Of a stretch of 64,000 nucleotides of DNA, positions 56,448 to 64,000 are shown one piece after another. The stretch is taken from assembly GCA_009760855.2 (NCBI GenBank), contig WPIO01000005.1, forward strand, positions 3,370,501 to 3,434,500. The letters run 5' to 3'. A program made the position numbers and the translations under genes. Source of the stretch: Cristatella mucedo. Taxonomy: Eukaryota; Bryozoa; Phylactolaemata; Cristatellidae. How positions within the stretch are numbered: position 1 is the stretch's first letter; the number at the start of each line of letters is the position of its first letter. The notes under the pieces were generated by a model, which was given only the letters and a program-made list of their open reading frames with translations, was not told the DNA's origin and made no database searches.

Positions 56448-59400
56448 CTGCAACGTAACGTACCGATCTTGCGCCTAGCATTCTAGATGGCTTGCATCAC
56501 GCCCTCTCTAGGAAGGTAGGCAGTGGAAGTACTATCTCGAAAGTAGGCAGCGCAACCGCAATAGGGCAGACTGCCAGTTGCCAGTGCCATCGGCACTGAG
56601 AAGGTAACGCCATTGCCAACTGTGTTGCCAAGCTCAGTCAAAATGAGAGCTCCAAACGTCAAAGCAACACCCATAGCAAGGGATTCTTCTGGGGTTGGCT
56701 AAACTCGATCTCGAATGGGCGTAAATGGGAGAGTTGGTGATTTCACACTGAGCAAATCCCATATCTCAGGCTACAAGCCGATAGCATGGGGTTGCTTACA
56801 ACCAAGCCCAATTTACTTGAATAAACTAAAGTGAATAGTGCTTCGAGGCTTCCAGAACACAACTGCTTTACATTAGGTATGCTATAAATGTGAAGATCAA
56901 AAAGCTACTATTGACTCCAATACTCAGAGCACACACAATACAACTATCTAGCACACCATTGGAGAGGTAAACCGGAAGCCAGGTTGCAAGAACAGGAAGC
57001 CACTGGAAACCAAGGTTGTGAGCCCTCCTCAACGAAGGATGAATTTACACCGTTTGCCTGAAGATACCGCATATTCAGCCGCACAGCTGTGCCAGGTGAG
57101 AGTATCTGGGAGCAAACGACTTGGTTAACTTAACATCCTTAGGTGACCTGATATGGTGGACATCTGTGACTACATCACTTTAGCAGCCAACTGAGCTGGT
57201 TTTCAGAGGTAAAATATTCTGTCAATAGTATGTAAAATAGTCTGCCAATAGTGTGTGGCCATTCTGGTAAGCAAAGACTGCAGGCCCCTTACCAGACTAC
57301 ATCAGACTAGGGGGAAAGTTGGCCCTATCTAAGCCAATACTCTGGCAACACCGAAGCAGAGAGGAGTGACCAGACAGCCTTTAGGGAAGGGCACTATAGC
57401 CATGATTAAGCCCCTCCTTAAAGTGAGAGCAGCTCAGATTATGAGCCACAGGCATACGGGCCCCTGGAGCCCTCGGCGTGCCAGCGGGCAGCAGTAGCAG
57501 CACTGAGCTGCACCGCAGACCTGACCTGCAGCCCTACACCCTGCCCTTCGATCTCGCATACCCTAGCACCAGGCCCCTCCCCAAAAAGAAAGAGCCCGGT
57601 GGCCCTGCACCAGCCCCTCTGGCATCAGACTTAAGAGTGAGTGCGGCCGAACCGTCCTCCGGAGAATCTCTCCGACACCCACGAGGGGGGCTATCACAGC
57701 AGTGGCAGAGCAGCCTGCCCACGATCTCTACCCGAGCACCGCTCAAAGGAGGAGCTGCTCGAGCCCAATCCTAGCACCGGCACTCTCTCTCCGCCGACCA
57801 CATCGGCGCTTCGCCTCTTCTTCGGCAGCCTGTCTCCGAAAGTCTGCACCTGACAGATGACGCCTCGCAGGCACCGGAGCGGTCAGGCTTTCGTGACACG
57901 GCCAAAGGGACAACGAGCAGATGCCACCAAGACCTGCCCGCCAACTATCTGCACATGCCCCAGTGCAACCAGCCGCACGCCCCCTACGGCTGGGATTCCA
58001 TGACGAGCTTCCTCGTCCTGCGCCCAGTCTTCACACACGTCTGGGCAAGGTCGACCTAAAGACTGCAAACAGGTCTCTCTCTGCTCACCGGGGTTTAACT
58101 GAGGATGCCTGTCACCTATACTGACACCGAAATCCCGCCTACGACCTTAAGAAGCTTACAGAGTACCTGAGGCGAATGCATCGGTCGTGTTCAGCAACAC
58201 AGGTGCCATGCTTCTTTTCTTCACAGACAATGCCCAACGGCTAATTCCCTCCTTGCCGTGTTTGATACCAGCCGTCCAGACTGAATAATGGGACGATACT
58301 GCATGCAAAATTGCATGCTGCATAAGCTCACCAGCTCCACACGACAAGCTCCATAATCCTCGACAATACCTGGAATCCTTGGTCCAGCACAAGCACCCCC
58401 TGACTTGCAATGAAGGCAGTCTGGCCAGGATGCTTGCTCTGCGCAAAGGGACAGGACAGCAGCAGCAGCAGCCAGAGAAAGCTGTCGGGCGGCTGAGTGA
58501 AAACCGAAGGCTGCACACTGCTGCCCTATGGAGTGAGGGAGAAAATGTCTCGATGAGCAGGGCTGTCCTCATTTTGCTGCTCAAAAGCTGCTCAAAACCC
58601 GGTAGCCATGGGTGCACTGCTGACCGCTTCCTAGCAACCACTACTGTAGGCTATGGCACTCGTGGACTTGGAGCCGGGGTTGGGGGGCACTTGATCAAGA
58701 CGCCTCATCACAAAGGTATGCAAGCACAGGCTGTAAGGACAGGTTGCACGTCAACAACTTCTAAAGGGTGCTGCAAAGTGAAGCATAAATGGCCTAATTT
58801 CTTGCTGATGGCAGCCAAAGAGGCATTGCCACTGCACTGCTGACGCGATCCGGCATTACAGACACGAGTTGCCTCCCCCTACTATAGGCATGGCTCGTGC
58901 AAACGGCACGATCGAGCTGATGTAGCAACACAGCACCACAGGCGCGTGTGTGCGCACACACACACACACATCTGGGCAGCTGCGGCAAAGATTACCTGAG
59001 AACATTAGGGGTGTGGTTACCAACGACAGCTGATAGCTTGGTCAGGCAAAATCAGATGTCAGCCGTTAATCTGCCTCCATGTTCTCTCAACTGACAGAAT
59101 ATTTTTCCATTTGTCACCCCTACTTACGGAAGATATGCTAGCATGCTAGCATCCTAAGAGCAGATGCCTGAATGGGGCTTAGAATTAGGCCACCCACAAC
59201 AGCAGCAGAATGAGAATGTGCATGCGCACGGTTTCAAAACGATCGCCCTGGACACTGAAAGCCAGCTCACTTGCTACTTCCATAGACTCTCAGTATACAG
59301 GCTCACTACTTCACCTACAAAGGAGGGCAATATAGGCAGAAATACCGTGTGTCAAGCAGACGATTTCAGCTGCTGGAAGGCAAGCTGCCTACCTGCTGTG

Positions 59401-62400
59401 AAGCCAAATAGGCATGCTGCTGCTGGGTATAGTAGCCTGGAGCAATACCATTAACCATCATGGGTGCCTGAAACAAAATGGCGGCCTCTGCACAGTAGCA
59501 AGGTACTCACAACAGCCGCTAGTTGGGCAGTTCCGCATGCTATCAGCAAAGCTGGGCCACAGAAACTCGGCTTCCAAGGAACTTTCAAAGCCTATTAGTA
59601 AGACAATAACTATATCTGCTGTAAAGCAAAATAAGTGCAAGCAAGCAAGGTCGATGCTCGTTAAGTAAATTAGATTCGACGGTTTAAATTCCAAAGAACT
59701 TGGAAATTATGCAGTTTTAGAATCTGTAACTACATATAGAAACTGGCAATCCATTTGAAAACTTTCTATAAAGTAAGCAAAAGTAAGCGGGTTATGCAGT
59801 TATGGGATATGCAAATTAGGGAGTATCAAACACACTAGACAGAGTATCTACAGCTCAATCATAAGGTTTAAGACCAAGCCATCTTCTACGTCCCATCACT
59901 CCCCTAATGCTTCGATATACCAGAACAGCTAATAAACACTGACGGTGTGCTACGACTACTAGCTGCCCAGTCCAATTCCCAACAAAGTAGCACACCAGGC
60001 ATATAAATACAGTATGTATCTGTCACAGTTTGTATCTGTATGTAAGGCATATCACCAGGCATATAAATACAGTATGTATCTGTCTGTAAGGCATATCACA
60101 GTATGCAGCTGTATGTAAGACATACCACCAAGCATAAAAATACACTATTATATATGTCTAAGGCATATCACAGTATGTATCTGTATGGAAGGCATATCAC
60201 CAGGCATATAAATGAATACAGCATGTATCTGTCTGTAAGGCATATCACAGTATGCAGCTGTATGTAAGACATACCACCAAGCATAAAAATACACTATTAT
60301 ATATGTCTAAGGCATATCACAATATCTATCTACATGAATGGCATATCACCAGGCATATAAATACAGCATGTATTTTGGTGTCTGAGAGTTACAAATATCC
60401 GATTGACCATGCCAGTACTGAAACTGCAGGCAAAACAGTATTAGCTAAGAATTGGGAGTCTTTTTTCTAAATGAGACCACTATTAACTGAAGACCACGAC
60501 GATAAGCGGCCTTGAGTCCACCTACACTATGAGTCTGCGACGGCCGAATCTCAGAACCGTGCGAATAGCCTTAGTGGCTTTGTAGAGTTACAGAGATACA
60601 TTAAATTATATTATACTCAGATGACACATATCTGGCAGTTTACCACAGATAAGCACTTTGACAACCCACTCGGCAGTGCTAAGGCTGTGCACACGTTACT
60701 TGTCACTATACCCCCACGTACAATCACACTCTAAAAAGGAGTTGCAAATCTCAGTAGCCATGCCAAACGTCAATTGTTTGAGCAAAGGCTGCATGCAAGA
60801 TGGCTGTGCAAAAGTGCAGGCACTCACAGAGGATGCACAGCATCAGCACAGAGCCATGCCACGGTTAAAGTCAGAGGGCAGACACGGCTGGCAGCATTGC
60901 TGGAAGCTGCAAACGGGTGGCAGCTTGAACTAGCATCATACCTGACCCACCGGGGCGACCATCATGCCAGGATAGACGACAGAGCCGGCAGGAGCCATCG
61001 GCTGAACCCCCATCACCATTGCCATGCCGGGCTGCGGCAGAACAGATGCTGCTGCCATGGCGCCAGGGTGCTGCATGGCTACGTAGCCGCCAGGTAAGCC
61101 GTAGGGAGAGGCAGCACCCATTGGTGGAGCCGAAGCAATGTAGGCACCTGCAAGAACAAACAGTAATAGCAGCAGGCTCCGAGATTCAGGAGCAGACAGC
61201 AAGCAGTGAAAGCTGAATGCAGCTGGTACTGTGAGAGCTGGCACAGACGGTAAGCCTGCAGCAGGTTGGCTTATCAGTAGTGTGCTTCTGTCATCTGCTC
61301 GTAATTTTGATCAGGCAGTTTTAGACATGCACGGATGCTGCTAACCGAGCCAGTTGCAGAAAAAACGAAGCGTGCTCAAAGTTCTCCCATAGCCGACTGC
61401 TGCTTCAGTTGCCGAAGAAGAGCTTAACAAACATCCAAATATGTAGACAGTTCGTAGCTTTGTTCGAGGGATTTGACTGACGGCTTCTCTGTACAGTTAA
61501 TGCAGCAGTTGTACACCATGCAGGCCCTGTGTTACGAAATTAATTCATTTCCGGACTATGTTCGTAACCCGGATCGTGATTTCCTAATTGGGAAAAATTT
61601 AATTCGTTCCTAAGCCCATCAAAAATCGTGAAACATCGTTACGAACCAAAGGAAGATGACACGGTACGTATGCTGAAAACATTACTGCACTACACATTCA
61701 TGGTAACACAACCACCAAACACATGTAACTCCACAAAAACAACACAAAAATGGACTCAATAATGCAACAAGCTTCTTTTTCCAGCTTTTATCCGAGACGT
61801 CCTAACCAGGCAACCCACTAGATCCCTTGCTTGCCCATCGGGCTTGGCATTGCAAAGAAGTATTTCGTAGTTTTTGTGCAACACGACAGCTGCTTAGTTG
61901 CTTCAGCAGTCACATGCGCACACACACACGGCCCTTCTGCAAAGAGGGGAGGGGGCCGCAAGAGGGCCATCCACGGATGCACGCCTAATCGGCCGATCCA
62001 CGTTTGGGATACGCACATGTGTATCGATTGATTTGCATTACGATAATCATAACGGAGTGGTGCATATGCAAAACCGTTATTTTGTGTGTGACTGCCTGTA
62101 ATGTCATGGGGTTTTATGCAAATGTATGCTTCTTGCAAATGTCAGCATTATAAATGCTGTCAGATTTTGGAATTTTTAAACAACCTTATTTTCTCATCAA
62201 AACAAAAACATTACGTTCTGGATTGCTATACCTTAACTCGGTGGAAGCACCATGCCGGTAAGCCGAGATGCAAGGGGAGGAGCAGGTGAAGTTGTGGTGC
62301 TTTCACCAGCACTGCCTGCACCTCAAATGCAGTCATTTGATGTTCAGTTAGCCTGGAATTGCACGGCATCGAAGTGCTTTGCTTACAAACTAAACAGGCT

Positions 62401-63960
62401 TCGAGGAGCCACCTAAGGGTATGACCGTTAGGGCAGCTTTGCCGTCAAGCTGGACGGTGCTGCAGAACTGATAGTTCGCAGTTGGCAGCATCGGTGAACT
62501 AGTCAATACGATAATCGACATTGCTGACCAAAAAATAATAATTATAACAATAATAATAATATTATTAAGTCATTTGTACGAGTGCCTCAAGAGAATTTCA
62601 TCACTTTCTAGGCACTTTAAATATGCTAAAAGGGAAGCCTGTAAATTTGCTTAGAGCACATGCACAGCATGAGCACGCATGAGCACACTAAGGCAATTTC
62701 TCACAGAATCCGTAAAGTGCCTAGAAAGAGATTCAGTTCACTGAGGGAGCTATACAAATGTATTTTAATTATTAGCCGGCAAATTCTGTGAGGAACAAGT
62801 GCGTTGTAGCTTCTTTTTGAATGCCAAGTTAAGGAATGTCAGCTGGGATCGACCAGGCGAAAAGTAGTGCAGGAGCACTTGAATGGCACGGCACGCCTGC
62901 AGAAAGGAGTCGGAACACGGAAGAAAACCGAACGCCCTACGCTGCCACCCGTTACCTGGTCCATAGGCAGCAGGCTGCGCTGCCATTCCCGTAGGGCCGG
63001 TGCTGTACAGAGCCATGATAGAATCTTTCTGCGACTTCGACCTGTCCTCGGCAGCCAAGAAGAGGTCGTCCTTTGGCAATGCTGCCGAACCACCTCCGCC
63101 AGGTGAGAGGCCACTGCCGACCACGTGGCCACTGCTGCCTACTACCGGCTGCGCTGGACCACCAAAAATGTCGGCTAGGAGGTCGACTGATGAGGTCGGG
63201 CCACCACCTCCACTGGCAGCTGATTGGCTCGGCCGGGTGCCGATATCTGGGTATGAGTGCACACACAGTCAGGAAGCACGTGATCACGCCGCACGGCTGC
63301 TGCTGCCGAAGTGAAAGCGGCACCGCCTCCCATATGGCAGCCATACAGTGCTGCTGCCTTCGAGCGGCGCCCTAGCGAGAAGCAGTCACGCGAGGTGCGC
63401 AGTCGACGGTAGTAGAAAACTTAGAAACCGGTTCCAGCCGGTCACCGTCCGCAGTGTGCCAAGCCAGACGAGAAACACGGCAGATGGGCTGGCCGACACA
63501 CTCACCGATACCTCCGAGCAAGTCAACGTTTGCAGATGCCTTCGGCGGCGCCGGCTGTTGGCTCGGGGGCACAAGCGCTGCCGCCGACGCTGCAGCTTGC
63601 TGTGAACGACCACCGGCAGCAGTGGCGGCTGCAGCAGGCGCCGTCTACGGAAGGAGAGGCTAGGCAGTTGAGCAACGGGTGCGACTAGAATCCGGCTGCG
63701 CAAGAGCCGCCTCTTACCGAGCGAGCGCAGTGGGAAGAGCCAGCGGCGAAGGCGAGGTGAGCGCAGAAGCGCTGCATCAATCATAACACGCGGCTGCAAC
63801 TGCTGCTGCTCACCTTCATCGAAGCGCGCGCCGCCGCTGCCGCTGCTGCTGCTATGACGTTGGCTGCTGGAGCAGCACCGGCTGCAGCATCAGCAGTGCC
63901 AGGCTTGGTCTCGCGGCGCTTGCCTTCTGATGTAGGGCCAGAGCTTTCAGTGGTACGCGA
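56274..63960 (-). CDS. SMAP: SMAP-family Arf GTPase-activating protein, 3' part (6 exons seen)
   Basis: Joining, in - strand order, 63960-63814, 63644-63506, 63246-62956, 61147-60942, 59467-59393 and 56447-56274 gives 1032 bp (343 residues and stop) with matching phases and GT-AG introns. The N-terminal zinc-finger Arf-GAP domain must lie beyond the right edge. What is visible is the SMAP1/2-type tail: an Ala-rich linker, two clathrin-box-like DLL motifs (VDLLGGI, VDLLADIFGG), the conserved KDDLFLAAEDRSKSQKDSIM ALY block (compare 'SKDSILSLYG' in SMAP1/2), a Met/Pro/Gly/Ala-rich middle, QQQMAGLSMG (compare 'NQQMAGMSIS') and a C-terminal LDFNLWH (compare 'LSTQLWK'). SMAPs stimulate GTP hydrolysis by Arf6 or Arf1 and bind clathrin on endosomes and the plasma membrane. 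SMAP1 and SMAP2 cannot be told apart from the tail. Confidence 0.87.
56483..56700 (-). other. Open frame next to SMAP last exon, status unknown
   Basis: A - strand frame of about 70 codons (PTPEESLAMGVALTFGAL.., ending PREGVMQAI and a stop) follows an AG (CGAGTTTAG near 56700) and ends 36 bp before the acceptor of the last SMAP exon. The composition looks protein-like, but I recognise nothing. It could be an alternative terminal exon, or chance. Confidence 0.25.
57478..58130 (+). other. GC-rich, Pro/Ser-rich frames in SMAP intron, unknown
   Basis: A 98-codon + strand frame (57478-57774) rich in Pro, Ser and Arg, followed in other frames by segments such as NYLHMPQCNQPHAPYGWDS near 57.95 kb. 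The composition differs from the surrounding intron. It could be the remnant of a coding mobile element; no family is recognised. Confidence 0.3.
58955..58972 (+). repeat. Short (CA)n run
   Basis: About eight CA units after CGCGTGTGTGCG, in the SMAP intron. Confidence 0.8.
59393..59467 (-). CDS. SMAP: SMAP coding exon, penultimate
   Basis: Exactly 25 codons, phase 0 at both ends, between TTTGTTTCAG and the donor CAG|GTAGGC. Encodes APMMVNGIAPGYYTQQQHAY followed by LASQQ. The Gln-rich end joins smoothly to LQQQMAG of the last exon. Confidence 0.82.
59993..60376. repeat. Tandem repeat, period about 145 bp with 60-bp subunits
   Basis: The core CACCAGGCATATAAATACAG recurs at about 59993, 60053, 60198 and 60347. 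Between them, GTATGTATCTGTCTGTAAGG and GCATAAAAATACACTATTAT blocks repeat in order. The two full units (60053-60197 and 60198-60346) are nearly identical, so the expansion is recent. It lies in the SMAP intron between exons at 60942 and 59467. Confidence 0.88.
60555..60612 (+). mobile_element. LINE family B tail remnant
   Basis: TTAGTGGCTTTGTAGAGTTA CAGAGATACATTAAATTATA matches the very 3' end of family B. Only about 60 bp is recognisable. Confidence 0.55.
60942..61147 (-). CDS. SMAP: SMAP coding exon (Met/Pro/Gly-rich)
   Basis: Acceptor TGTTCTTGCAG before GTGCCTAC, donor CAG|GTATGA. Phase 2 in, phase 0 out. Encodes AYIASAPPMGAASPYGLPGG, MQHPGAMAAASVLPQPGMAM and VYPGMMVAPVGQ. This Met-Gly-Pro-rich low-complexity style is characteristic of the SMAP C-terminal half. 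Confidence 0.86.
61500..61640. repeat. Short unclassified repeat-like segment
   Basis: Contains TACGAAATTAATTCATTTCC and TTTAATTCGTTCCTAAGCC in partly inverted arrangement with GTTACGAAC. It has the look of a small palindromic DNA transposon end; no second clear copy in the window. Confidence 0.25.
62520..62775. mobile_element. Two LINE-tail-like stem-loops in opposite orientation
   Basis: 62530-62640 reads as a family A-like tail on the - strand (AATAATAATATTATTAAGTC, then GTGCCTCAAGAGAATTTCAT and TTTCTAGGCACTTT). 62712-62775 reads as the same tail on the + strand (GTAAAGTGCCTAGAAAGAGA, GCTATACAAATGTATTTT). They lie in the SMAP intron upstream of the exon ending at 62956. Confidence 0.65.
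62956..63246 (-). CDS. SMAP: SMAP coding exon with DLL and KDSIMALY motifs
   Basis: Acceptor CTCATACCCAG, donor G|GTAACG; phase 1 at both ends. Encodes DIGTRPSQSAASGGGGPTS, VDLLADIFGGPAQP (clathrin/adaptor-type DLL and DIFGG), KDDLFLAAEDRSKSQKDSIM and ALYSTGPTGMAAQPAAYGP. The KDSI.(S/A)LY block is the strongest link to SMAP1/2. Confidence 0.88.
63506..63644 (-). CDS. SMAP: SMAP coding exon (Ala/Pro-rich, VDLLGGI)
   Basis: Acceptor TTCCGTAG, donor G|GTGAGT. Phase 0 in, phase 1 out. Encodes TAPAAAATAAGGRSQQAAAS, then PPSQQPAPPKAS and NVDLLGGI, matching the 'VDLLGLD' clathrin-box segment of SMAPs. Confidence 0.84.
63814..63960 (-). CDS. SMAP: SMAP coding exon, most N-terminal in window
   Basis: Acceptor TCCCCTTGCAG, donor AAG|GTGAGC; 49 codons in phase 0. 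Encodes SRTTESSGPTSEGKRRETKP, a polar linker, and an Ala run (eight Ala) ending ARASMK. The linker and Ala tract follow the Arf-GAP domain in this family. Upstream exons are outside the window. Confidence 0.75.
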
Positions 63961-64000
63961 CTGCAAGGGGAGACAAACGACCATGCAAACCTGAAGGAAC

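Noticed and set aside
59993-60376. CRISPR-like spaced repeats
   Set aside because: The repeats are degenerate sub-blocks of a 145-bp tandem unit in an intron of an animal gene; spacers are not unique and no cas genes are present.

Overview
This is a eukaryotic, animal-type genomic window of about even base composition. Three host genes can be read from conserved protein signatures: an inositol polyphosphate multikinase (IPMK, + strand, five coding exons, 11.9-33.1 kb), a TMEM222/DUF778 membrane protein (+ strand, one exon, 51.4-52.0 kb) and the 3' half of an Arf-GAP of the SMAP family (- strand, six coding exons, 56.3-64.0 kb, running off the right edge). Short GT-AG exons, long repeat-filled introns, L2/CR1-like LINEs, tRNA-derived SINEs, a hAT transposon and a Polinton fit an invertebrate metazoan. 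The phylum cannot be fixed from the sequence alone.

Layout. 1-11.9 kb: non-coding left flank, CpG-richer in the first 1.3 kb, with microsatellites, two LINE fragments and two SINEs. 11.9-33.1 kb: IPMK, whose four introns (3.1-6.4 kb) are largely LINE debris of two families, here called A and B, in both orientations. 33.1-35.5 kb: no recognisable gene. 35.5-49.4 kb: a three-level nest. A decayed hAT-type transposase (- strand) is split by an 11.06-kb Polinton-like element with about 155-bp inverted terminal repeats and a 5-bp target duplication. The Polinton itself carries a 2.0-kb family A LINE and a tRNA-derived SINE. 49.4-51.3 kb: CpG-rich upstream region of TMEM222. 52-56 kb: degraded LINE A and B pieces with a SINE in one of them. 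56.3-64 kb: SMAP, convergent with TMEM222, with a tandem-repeat block and LINE tails in its introns.

The three host genes do not form a pathway. IPMK makes inositol polyphosphates, SMAP proteins act in Arf/clathrin membrane traffic, and TMEM222 is a poorly characterised membrane protein. The least ordinary observations are: the nested hAT > Polinton > LINE structure; a short AT-rich motif repeated just upstream of many gene starts on both strands of the Polinton; a tRNA-derived SINE family with five copies, three of them inside other transposons; and an uninterrupted TMEM222 reading frame beside intron-rich neighbours. Exon boundaries come from splice consensus, phase agreement and remembered family alignments; no search was run.
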